Shown in pieces: positions 52,356 to 61,700 of a stretch of 64,000 nt of DNA. How positions within the stretch are numbered: the stretch's first letter is position 1; each line of letters begins with the position of its first letter. This DNA comes from Fischerella sp. PCC 9431. GTDB taxonomy: Bacteria > Cyanobacteriota > Cyanobacteriia > Cyanobacteriales > Nostocaceae. Under the pieces are notes generated by a model that had not been told where the DNA came from, did no database searches, and saw nothing but the letters and a program-made list of their open reading frames with translations. Location: NCBI RefSeq assembly GCF_000447295.1, contig NZ_KE650771.1:3297964-3361963 (forward strand). Direction: 5' to 3'. The translations under genes were made by a program, and so were the position numbers.

Positions 52356-55300
52356 GTGAGATTGACGATGAAAGTATCTTGGTTACTAGTTCTATTCACC
52401 TTTTCCCCAACTATTTTCAGTATTCTGGTATCGCAGAATAGAGCTACAGCACAAATTATTCCAGATACCAGCTTGGGTGTAGAAAATTCGGTTGTCAACC
52501 CAGATGTCATTGATGGTATTGGGAGCGATCGCATTGATGGAGGTGTGATTCGTGGGTCAAATTTATTTCACAGCTTTCAAGATTTCAATGTTGACGCAGG
52601 AAGGGGAGCTTATTTTTCCAACCCTGCTGGAATCGCCAATATCCTCACCAGAGTCACAGGTGGTAATCCCTCGAATATTTTCGGAAGGCTTGGTGTTTTA
52701 GGTAACGCTAATTTATTTTTACTGAATCCAAAAGGGATTTCTTTTGGACCGAATGCTAGTCTAGATCTGCGTGGTGGTTCATTTTTTGGCAGTACAGCCG
52801 ACAGTGTATTATTTGACAACTTTGAATTCAGCGCCAGCAATCCGCAACCAGTTCCGCAACTAATTATTAATATTCCCATCGGCTTGAGATTTCGAGATAA
52901 TCCAGGCAGTATTAGCAACAATGCTTCTCTTCAAGTACAAACGGGAAACACTTTGGCACTAGTAGGTGGTAATGTCAGTTTAGATCAAGGAAGCCTCACA
53001 GCACGAGAAGGAAAAGTTGAGTTAGGAGGATTGACGCAAGCTGGAACCATAGGATTAAACCCTGATGGTAATTTGAGTTTTCCTGTTGATATTACCAGAG
53101 CAGATGTACTGCTAAAAAATGCTGCCAGGATTGATGTTGCAGATCAAGGAAAGGGTAGTGTGAATATCATTGCCCGAAACTTAAATATAGAAACCGGAAG
53201 TACTGTATCTGCTGGGATTAAACCAAACTTAACAGCTAGTACTTCTGTGCCTGGAAACGTCACTCTTGACGCAACTGAGGCGATTAAAATCAATGGACAA
53301 AGCTTGGTAGAAAATGTCGCTGATCAAAATGCTATTGGTGACGCAGGTGACGTTAATGTCAAAGCCAACTACTTGGAACTGACTGGTGGTGGACGGATTC
53401 GCACTCGTACAATCGGTAGACAAAGTAATGCTGGTGACATCAATATCCTAGCGGGAGATATTTACATCAGTAACCCTGTTTACTGGCCTATAGACAAAGC
53501 TCCTCCAGAAGATAAGCCTGCACTTGATGCCAGTAGTAATATCAGTGATATTTCTGGTTCAGGACGTAGTGGCAAAATATCACTCACAGCCGATGGTAAT
53601 ATCACTTTGATTGGGGAGGGCTTACCTGGAACTGTAGACCGTGAGAATAAGGTAATATCCACTTTTAGTGTAGGTAGAGGAGCATTAGGCGACGGAAATA
53701 TTTCATTAAAAGCAAAAGGCTCTATTTTATTATCGAACGCTTATCTTGTAACCACTGTCAATACCAACAATAGTAATGCTGCTGCTGGACAAATATCATT
53801 GCAGGGCGATACTTCTGTAAGCTTAACCAATAACAGTCAACTTGCTGCCACAGGTTACGGTCGCGGGAATCCTAGCACAGTTACATTGAGATCCAACGGT
53901 CCAGTGAGAGTTCAATCTAGTGCTATTTTTGCTGATATCCGTAATACAACTACACCCGAAAATGCTGGCAAGATATCTATTGGGGGACAGTCGGTATTTA
54001 TTATTGATGGTTCAACAGTAACAGCGACAACCGGCGGAAGTGGTCCATCTTCAGGTAACTTTGGTGGTCTGATTGAAGTTAATGCCATAGATACAGTTGA
54101 AATATCGGGCATCACTCCATTATTTGCTAACCAGGCGTTAATGAGATTAAGTCGCCCACAGTCAGCATACAGCACATTGGTAACAAACACTATTGGCAAT
54201 GGACCTGCTGGTAACATTATTATTAACGCTGATACTTTGCGTGTCAGTAATGGAGGAAACTTAAAAGCTACTACTCAAACAGCTTTTTCGGGAGGAGATA
54301 TCACCGTCAACGCTCGTGTAATTGAGTTTACTGGTGGTGGGAAAATGATTAACACTGCTTCAAGCACAGGTAATGCAGGTACAATTAATCTCAATGCTTC
54401 TGACCGCATCACTATTTCAGGTAGTAACCCCAAATTTGAGGAAACATTTAATCAATATATTAAAAATGAGATAGCGTTTGGTCAGGGAGAACAAAGGGCT
54501 AGAGAAAATGCAGAAAGTAGGCTAGGAACTCTTGATACTGCTGCTAGCGGAATTTACGCATATACTTTACCAAATTCTTCAGCACAGGGGGGAAGCTTAA
54601 AGATTAGAACCGGACGCTTGTTCGTTAACAATGGCGCAACTATCAATGTTGGTAGTCAAGGCAGAGGACAAGCAGGTAACATAGAAGTCACAGCAGCTAA
54701 AGACATTCGGCTAGATAACAATGCGTTAATTAGCGCCGACACTAAAGGTGGTGAAGGTAATATCACCCTAAACTCCGGTGACTTAATCCTACGTCGCAGT
54801 AGCAATATTAGAACTAACGCCGAAGGTGAATCTACGGGTGGAAATATCACTATCAACACTAATAATCTAGTAGCCTTAGAAAATAGCGATATCACCGCTA
54901 ATGCCCAAGAAGGCTTCGGGGGAAATGTATTAATTAATGCAGATGCCATCTTTGGCACAAAGTTTCGAGAACAAATTACCCCAGAAAGTGACATCACAGC
55001 TAATTCTGCTCTTGGGTCTGATTTTAGCGGTAATGTTCAAATTGAAACCGCAGATGTTGACCCTAGTGAGGGGTTAACCGAATTACCAGATAATATTATA
55101 GATATTACAAATCAAATATCCCAAAATCCTTGCCAAAAAGTAGCTGGTAGTTCATTTAGCGTCATTGGACGCGGTGGTTTTCCATCCAGCCCAAGCGATG
55201 GCTTTAGCAGCAACAATACTCGTGTCGATTTAGTAGAACCTGTCGCCAGTAGTAGTAATTCCCCAAATCTTACAATTCATCAGTCGCCGGTGATTCGCCA

Positions 55301-55445
55301 GACCAGCAAAAATATTGTTCCTGCTCAAGGATGGATATTTAATAAAAAAGGTGAAGTCGTTCTGACAGCCTATGATCCCACAAACTCTAGTCTGGGACGT
55401 AATTCTCAACCAACTGCTGCTTGTTCAGTGACCAGTGACCAGTGA
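52356..55445 (+). CDS. Two-partner secretion exoprotein TpsA-1
   Basis: A filamentous-haemagglutinin-type protein of 1029 residues (start GTG 52356, or ATG 52368 giving MKVSWLLVLF). The signal peptide ends near NRATAQ. The TPS secretion domain follows: NSVVNPDVIDG, RGSNLFHSFQDFNVDAGR, FSNPAGIANILTRVTGG, GNANLFLLNPKGI. The remainder is beta-helix repeats rich in G, N, S and T. The C-terminal module has NPCQK, GRGG, IVPAQGWIFNKKGEVVLTAY and a last cysteine (AAC). It is the substrate of the adjacent TpsB. Confidence 0.93.
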   Translation: MRLTMKVSWLLVLFTFSPTIFSILVSQNRATAQIIPDTSLGVENSVVNPDVIDGIGSDRIDGGVIRGSNLFHSFQDFNVDAGRGAYFSNPAGIANILTRVTGGNPSNIFGRLGVLGNANLFLLNPKGISFGPNASLDLRGGSFFGSTADSVLFDNFEFSASNPQPVPQLIINIPIGLRFRDNPGSISNNASLQVQTGNTLALVGGNVSLDQGSLTAREGKVELGGLTQAGTIGLNPDGNLSFPVDITRADVLLKNAARIDVADQGKGSVNIIARNLNIETGSTVSAGIKPNLTASTSVPGNVTLDATEAIKINGQSLVENVADQNAIGDAGDVNVKANYLELTGGGRIRTRTIGRQSNAGDINILAGDIYISNPVYWPIDKAPPEDKPALDASSNISDISGSGRSGKISLTADGNITLIGEGLPGTVDRENKVISTFSVGRGALGDGNISLKAKGSILLSNAYLVTTVNTNNSNAAAGQISLQGDTSVSLTNNSQLAATGYGRGNPSTVTLRSNGPVRVQSSAIFADIRNTTTPENAGKISIGGQSVFIIDGSTVTATTGGSGPSSGNFGGLIEVNAIDTVEISGITPLFANQALMRLSRPQSAYSTLVTNTIGNGPAGNIIINADTLRVSNGGNLKATTQTAFSGGDITVNARVIEFTGGGKMINTASSTGNAGTINLNASDRITISGSNPKFEETFNQYIKNEIAFGQGEQRARENAESRLGTLDTAASGIYAYTLPNSSAQGGSLKIRTGRLFVNNGATINVGSQGRGQAGNIEVTAAKDIRLDNNALISADTKGGEGNITLNSGDLILRRSSNIRTNAEGESTGGNITINTNNLVALENSDITANAQEGFGGNVLINADAIFGTKFREQITPESDITANSALGSDFSGNVQIETADVDPSEGLTELPDNIIDITNQISQNPCQKVAGSSFSVIGRGGFPSSPSDGFSSNNTRVDLVEPVASSSNSPNLTIHQSPVIRQTSKNIVPAQGWIFNKKGEVVLTAYDPTNSSLGRNSQPTAACSVTSDQ

Positions 55446-55494
55446 CCAATCTAGGACTTACGCACTATACAAATTGGCTATTATTTGCATAATC

Positions 55495-55806
55495 GTTGGT
55501 TCACAACACAAGTTTGTTGGTTCACAACACAAGTCTGTTGGTTCACAACACAAGTCCCTTGGTTCAAAAACAAATGCGTTTGTTCAAAAATAAATGCGTT
55601 TGTTCACAACACAAGTGCGTTGGTTCACAACACAAGTGCGTTGGTTCACAACACAAGTGCGTTGGTTCACAACACAAGTGCGTTGGTTCACAACACAAGT
55701 CTGTTGGTTCACAACACAAGTCTGTTGGTTCACAACACAAGTCCCTTGGTTCAAAAACAAATGCGTTTGTTCAAAAATAAATGCGTTTGTTCAAAAATAA
55801 GTGCGT
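55495..55806. repeat. 21-bp tandem repeat array 3
   Basis: Units of 21 bp (GTTGGTTCACAACACAAGTGC and variants ending GTCT, GTCC) alternate with a variant block of GTTCAAAAACAAATGC type that includes 20-bp units. The variant block occurs near the start and again at the end, showing a larger internal duplication. Open frames here are artefacts. The array ends about 17 bp before ATACCAATTTC at 55823. Confidence 0.93.
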
Positions 55807-55822
55807 AGCGATCGCCGGAATT

Positions 55823-55866
55823 ATACCAATTTCAAAAAAGAATGTGACAGATAGATTCATAGAACT
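55823..55866. mobile_element. Truncated MITE left end
   Basis: ATACCAATTTCAAAAAAGAA and the following TGTGACAGATAGATT match the left end of the MITE at 10993 (ATACCAATTTGAAAAAAGAA, then TGCGACAGATAAATT). The GAGACGCG core and right end are missing. Confidence 0.75.
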
Positions 55867-56103
55867 CTTATACACAAAGAGTTTCCCAATCCAAAATCGT
55901 TCGACTGACCGCTCACGATGAAGTCTAAAATCCAAAATCGTATAAAGCCATCATTACCCGATTAAAATCGATAATACTCCCAGACAACCAAATATCCTTA
56001 TGAACATATTATGCACAATAGACAATTTGTACAGTGCGTAAGTTCTAAATGAATAACTGTTTGTTGAGATTTATCACTCTCCTGAAATAAGGAGGCTTCT
56101 ACT

Positions 56104-58677
56104 ATGCTATGTACAAAACATGGGTTATTCGATAATTACATAAGTTTTCAAGGTTGCAACAAATACAGACGTAAACCTCTGTTTCTCTTATCTACTAATA
56201 AAGAAAATATTAGTCCTGCTTTGAATCAGGCTAGTCAATCACGGGAAAATCCCACAACCAAATATAAAAATAGAACTCCTCTTACACCCTTACACCCTTA
56301 CACTCCCACACCCTTTTTTCAAGTTGGGGATATCAAGAGATCAACATTGTTAGTTGCTATAGCTTTATTTTTACCAAACTTGATGATTTTGATGTTTTTG
56401 GGTAAAGCTATAGCTCAAATTACCCCAGATAATAGCTTGGGTGCTGAAAGTTCTGTTGTGAACCCAGATGTGATTAATGGTGTACCGAGCGATCGCATTG
56501 ATGGAGGTGCTATACGTGGGTCAAATTTGTTTCATTCTTTTCAAGACTTCAATGTAAATGCAGGAAGGGGAGCTTATTTTTCCAACCCTGCTGGAATCGC
56601 CAATATCCTCACCAGAGTTACAGGTGGTAATCCCTCAACAATTCTTGGAAGACTCGGTGTTTTAGGTAATGCTAATCTATTTTTACTCAATCCAAAAGGG
56701 ATTTTCTTTGGACAAAATGCCAGTCTAGATGTGGGTGGTTCTTTTTTGGCAGCTACAGCCGATAGTTTTGTGTTTGACAATAACTTTGAATTTAGCGCCA
56801 GTAACACCCAAGCACCACCACAACTAACTATAAACATTCCCATTGGATTACGCTTTCGGAATAATCCTGGAACAATTACCGTTCAAGGATTCGGTAATAG
56901 TCTCCAGTTCAATCCAGAATTTTTAGAATTCAGCAGAAACTCATCTCCTCCAGGTTTAGAAGTCCAACCAGGTAAAACTCTTGCTCTTGTGGGGGGTAAT
57001 GTTAATCTAGAAGGAGGAAATCTGCTAGCAAACGGCGGCAGAATTGAAGTTGGGAGTGTTGATAATTCCAGTTTCGTCAGTATCACTCCTGTAGATAAAG
57101 GCTGGCAATTAGGATATACCAATGTACCAGCTTTTCGGGATATTTCTCTAACCACAAAAGCCTCAATAGATAGTAGTAGTGAAGCGGGTGCTGGAGAAAT
57201 CCAAGTACAAGGAAGAAATATTAAACTTACCGATGGATCTGGTATTTTTGCTTTTACAGGTTCTCAACCTGGAGGAAACGTTAGCGTTAATGCTGCTGAT
57301 ACCTTAGAAGTAAGCGGAATCTCAAGCAATGATTTTGTTCCTAGCACCATATACACTGCTGTTTCGCCTGGTAGTTCTGGTACTGGTAGCAATTTAACAA
57401 TTCAAGCCAACAAGTTAATCTCGCAAGGTGGCTCACAAATAGGTGCTGATACTTATGGAGGCGGGTCAGCTGGTAATGTATTTATCAAAGCTGCTGAATC
57501 TGTAGAAATTAAAGGTCAGCTATCAGTAGCAGATTTTACCATACCCACTGCCATTGGTACAATTGTGCAGTCTGGTAGTACAGGTTCAGGTTCAAACTTA
57601 ACTCTAGAAACGCGCCAGTTAAAAATTACAGATGGGGGACAGTTAGTTACAGGTACAATCAGCACCGGAAAAGCAGCCACATTAGATATCACAGCCTCCG
57701 AATCCACAGAAATTAGCGGAGAGGGTAGCGCCATATCTAGTGCAGTTATTGGTAGCAAAACAACAGGTGATGGCGGTACTGTGATCTTGAAAACTCCGAA
57801 ATTAACTATTCGAGATCAGGCAAAAATCATTGTCGATGGCCAAGGTAGTGGAAATGCAGGTGAAGTTAGAGTCACATCTGATACTATTCGTCTGGAAAAT
57901 CAAGGAAGTATAAAAGCAGAAGCCACTTCCGGTAATGGTGGTGATATCTATCTGGATGTCCAAGATTATTTGCGGATGGGTGGGGAAAGTGTGATTTCTA
58001 CGGAAGCGCTAGATGGCAATGGTGGCAATATTTACATTAACACCCTCACTAAGAACCGAGGCTTTATAATTGCCCAACCCTTTGGTAACAATGACATTAT
58101 TGCTAATGCTGATCAAGGTCAGGGAGGAAAAGTAATCATTAATTCTAATGGGGTTTTTGGGCTATTTGTACGCACTCGTGAAGATTGGCAGAGATTACGT
58201 CCTCAAGATTTAGACCCAAGAAAGCAACCTACCAGCGATATCACAGCTATTTCCCGACAAAATGCAAGCTTGAATGGCACTGTGCAGCTTAACACCATAG
58301 ATGTTGATCCTAGTCAAGGATTAATCGAATTACCAAATAATTTACCAGACCCCAGAGATCAAATTGCTCAAAATCCTTGTCAAAGAGGTATAGGTAGTGA
58401 ATTCATCGTCACAGGAAGGGGTGGTGTTGCTCCTGGACCAAATGAAAGTTTCAGCAGCGACAATGTCCGCATTGATTTAGTAAAGCCAACTGAAAACAAC
58501 AGTAATTCCCGCAACTCAACAGTTAAGCAGCCAACGATCGCAACCAAAAAAATTATTCCAGCTCAAGGATGGATATTTAACAACAAAGGTGAGGTGGTTC
58601 TCACAGCTTATGACCCCACAGCCTACAACTATCAAGGCAGTTCTGGGGCTGCTGCGGTTTGTGGTGCTAAGTTTTAA
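56104..58677 (+). CDS. Two-partner secretion exoprotein TpsA-2 with long leader
   Basis: This FHA-type exoprotein of 857 residues has the same secretion domain (SSVVNPDVINGVPSDRIDGG, FHSFQDFNVNAGRGAYF, GNANLFLLNPKGIFFG) and C-terminal module (NPCQRG, GRGG, IIPAQGWIFNNKGEVVLTAY, final AVC). It begins at an ATG with a perfect AAGGAGG 8 nt upstream, yet the hydrophobic signal core (LLVAIALFLPNLMILMFLG) only comes at about residue 82. The extra ~80 residues include sequence from heptamer-like CTTACACC repeats (TPLHPYTPTPFF), so an insertion in the leader is likely. Confidence 0.9.
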   Translation: MLCTKHGLFDNYISFQGCNKYRRKPLFLLSTNKENISPALNQASQSRENPTTKYKNRTPLTPLHPYTPTPFFQVGDIKRSTLLVAIALFLPNLMILMFLGKAIAQITPDNSLGAESSVVNPDVINGVPSDRIDGGAIRGSNLFHSFQDFNVNAGRGAYFSNPAGIANILTRVTGGNPSTILGRLGVLGNANLFLLNPKGIFFGQNASLDVGGSFLAATADSFVFDNNFEFSASNTQAPPQLTINIPIGLRFRNNPGTITVQGFGNSLQFNPEFLEFSRNSSPPGLEVQPGKTLALVGGNVNLEGGNLLANGGRIEVGSVDNSSFVSITPVDKGWQLGYTNVPAFRDISLTTKASIDSSSEAGAGEIQVQGRNIKLTDGSGIFAFTGSQPGGNVSVNAADTLEVSGISSNDFVPSTIYTAVSPGSSGTGSNLTIQANKLISQGGSQIGADTYGGGSAGNVFIKAAESVEIKGQLSVADFTIPTAIGTIVQSGSTGSGSNLTLETRQLKITDGGQLVTGTISTGKAATLDITASESTEISGEGSAISSAVIGSKTTGDGGTVILKTPKLTIRDQAKIIVDGQGSGNAGEVRVTSDTIRLENQGSIKAEATSGNGGDIYLDVQDYLRMGGESVISTEALDGNGGNIYINTLTKNRGFIIAQPFGNNDIIANADQGQGGKVIINSNGVFGLFVRTREDWQRLRPQDLDPRKQPTSDITAISRQNASLNGTVQLNTIDVDPSQGLIELPNNLPDPRDQIAQNPCQRGIGSEFIVTGRGGVAPGPNESFSSDNVRIDLVKPTENNSNSRNSTVKQPTIATKKIIPAQGWIFNNKGEVVLTAYDPTAYNYQGSSGAAAVCGAKF

Positions 58678-58772
58678 TACTTTTTAAAACCAGTAGATTT
58701 TCTAATTTAACAGTTGTTTAATAAACAACAGAGAACCTTATGTTACCACCATAAATACCAGGAATCTATACT

Positions 58773-61700
58773 ATGCGATCGCTCTTCTTCTTCAGCTTAT
58801 CCCTATTTACATTGATCTGTCTCGCACCTATAAATAAAGCTATAGCCCAACTTAACCCAGATAGCAGCTTGGGTGCGGAAAGTTCTATTGTCAATCCAGA
58901 TGTGATTAACGGTTTACCGAGCGATCGCATTAACGGGGGTGCGACTCGTGGCTCAAATTTATTTCACAGTTTTCAAGATTTCAATGTTGGTGCAGGTAGG
59001 GGTGTTTATTTTTCCAATCCTGCTAATATCACCAATATTCTCACCAGAGTCACAGGTGGTAATCCCTCAAGTATTCAAGGCGTTCTTGGTGTTTTAGGTA
59101 ACGCTAATTTATTTTTGATTAACCCAAAAGGGATTTCTTTTGGCCCGAATGCAAGTCTAGACCTGCGAGGAGGTTCCTTTTTTGGCAGTACGGCAGATAG
59201 TATATTATTTGACAATTTTGAATTCAGTGCCAGCAATCCACAACCAGTACCGCAGTTAATTATTAATATTCCCATCGGCTTGAGATTTCGGGATAATCCT
59301 GGCAATATCGCTAATAATGCAAACACTTTTGATTTTGGAGTGCAATCAGGAAAGACACTTGCTTTAGTAGGTGGTAATGTCAGTTTAGATGGGGGAATTG
59401 TGTATGCACCAGGAGCAAGAGTTGAACTCGGAGGATTATCACAAGCAGGAACAGTTGGGTTGAATCCTGATGGTAGCTTGAGTTTTCCTGATGGTGTAGC
59501 GCGAGGCGATGTATTGTTTACCAATGGCGCGATCGCTTATGTAGCTGCTAGCGGTGGAGGTAGTATTGCGATTAATGCCCGGAATTTAGATTTATTGGGA
59601 GGAAGTGGTCTTTTTGCTGGTATAGAAGCAGGTTCTAATACACTAAGTGCTCAAGCAGGAGACATTGTCATTAATGCGACCGATAAACTAACAATCAGAG
59701 GTGAGACCAATGCCTTTAGTCAAATCATAAATGTAGTGGATGGTAATTTAGGGGTCACTACACAAGGGAATGCAGGAAATCTGTTTATTAACACGGGAAG
59801 TCTTGAAGGTAGTGGCAGTTTTTTTGTTGGTTCTTACACTAATGGACAAGGAAATGCAGGAAAAGTTGCTATTACAGCAAAGAATCAAGTTTCATTAAGC
59901 GGAGAATCAGGTGGTTCCGTTTTTAATAATGTTGAGCAATTGGGTGAAGGTAAGGGTGGTGATATCTCCGTTAACGCTGACTCACTCTCGCTTACAAATG
60001 GTGCTCAAATCATTACTACCACTTTTGGCAAGGGAGATGCTGGTTTTGTAAAGGTTAATGTTACTAAAGATGCTATTTTCGATGGAGTAAGCAACGGATC
60101 TCCCAGTGGTATTGGAAGCGAAGTTGCACAAACAGGTGAGGGTAATGCAAGTGGTATCGACCTGAGTGCAAACAACCTTTTTCTCAAAAATGGCGCTCGG
60201 ATTAGCGCTAGCACTTTCGGACAAGGAAATGCAGGTGCTGTCAAAATTACGGCTGGCGATATACTCTCAGTTGATGGAATTGGAAGCAATAATTTTTCTA
60301 CTCAAATTGCTAGTCGTGTTGAAGGTGTATTACCTGAATCGATTGGTGCTCGCAAGGGTGGTGACATCTCAATTAATGCAGGATCACTCTTTTTGACAAA
60401 TGGTGGTCAGATTAATTCCAGTACTTCTAGCAAGGGAAATGCCGGTTTTATAAATATCAACGTTAGCAAAGATGCCATTTTCGATGGAGTCGGAAGCAAC
60501 GGAGATCCTAGCAGTGTTGAAAGCGAAGTTAGACAAACAGGTCAGGGTAATGCAGGTGATATCGAACTAATTGCAAATAACCTGTTTCTTAAAAATGGCG
60601 CTCGTATTAGTGCTAGTACCCTCGGTCAAGGAAATACAGGTGCTATAAAAATTACGACTGGCGATACACTTTCAGTTGATGGAGTTGGAAGCGATAATAT
60701 TTCTACTCGAATAATCAGTCTTGTTGAAGGTGTAGTACCTGAATCGACTGGGAATCGAACAGGTGGTGATATCTCAATTAATGCAGGATCACTCTTTTTG
60801 ACAAATGGTGGTCAAATTCTTGCTAGCACTTCTAGCAATGGAGATGCCGGTTTGATAAACATTAATGTTACTAAAGATGCCATTTTTGACGGAGTAGGTA
60901 GTAATGGACTACCTAGTGGCGTTGGTAGCGAAGTCAACAACGATGTTCAGGGTAATGCAGGTGGAATCGAACTGAGTGCAAATAACCTGTTTCTCAAAAA
61001 TGGCGCTCGAATTAGCACCAGTACATTCGGACAAGGAAATGCAGGTGCGATTAACATTACGGCTCGCAACAAACTCTCGGTTGATGGGGTAGGAAGTAAT
61101 AATGTTTCAACTGGTATTTTTAGTATTCTCAGATCACTATCATCCGTATCAAATAGTAATCGCAAGGGTGGTGGTATCTCAATCAATGCAGGAGAACTCT
61201 TTTTGACAAATAGTGGTCAAATTAATGCTAGTACTTTTAGTCAGGGGAATGCTGGTAATATTCAAGTTAATGTTTCTGATGGTGTGTTTATTGGTAGTGG
61301 CGGACAACTGCGTTCTGACACCTACGGACAAGGAGATGCAGGCAATATCACCATTGAAGGTCGTGATGGAGTATTGCCAGTAGTAACAATCGATGGAGTC
61401 GATAAGTTCAACAATCCTAGTGGAATAAGTACCAGTATTGGAAATGATCCGCAATTCGGGCTAATTGGCAATGGCAAAGGTGGTGACATCTCAATTAATG
61501 CGCGATCGCTCTCCTTGAATAATTTTAGCATCATTTCTACAGCTACTTCTGGGCAGGGAAATGCAGGCAATGTATCAATAAAAGTTGACGATGCTGTTAA
61601 ACTTGCTAACTTAGGCACTATCAGAAGCAATGTAGAAGCAGGAGGTGAAGGAATTGGGGGTGATATCAAGATTGATGCTAAATCCCTCACCCTCACTGAT

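Larger units (their letters stand above)
55452..56047. mobile_element. Composite repeat element bounded by 25-bp inverted repeats
   Basis: The left end TAGGACTTACGCACTATACA (+AATTG) at 55452-55476 matches the inverse of 56023-56047 at 23 of 25 positions. The element contains the third 21-bp array and a MITE-type end (55823). It encodes no transposase and fills nearly the whole gap between tpsA-1 and tpsA-2. Confidence 0.75.

Noticed and set aside
55485..55808. Open frames with HNTSALV or WFTTQVR repeats
   Set aside because: Same artefact of the third 21-bp array; the frames shift where 20-bp units occur.
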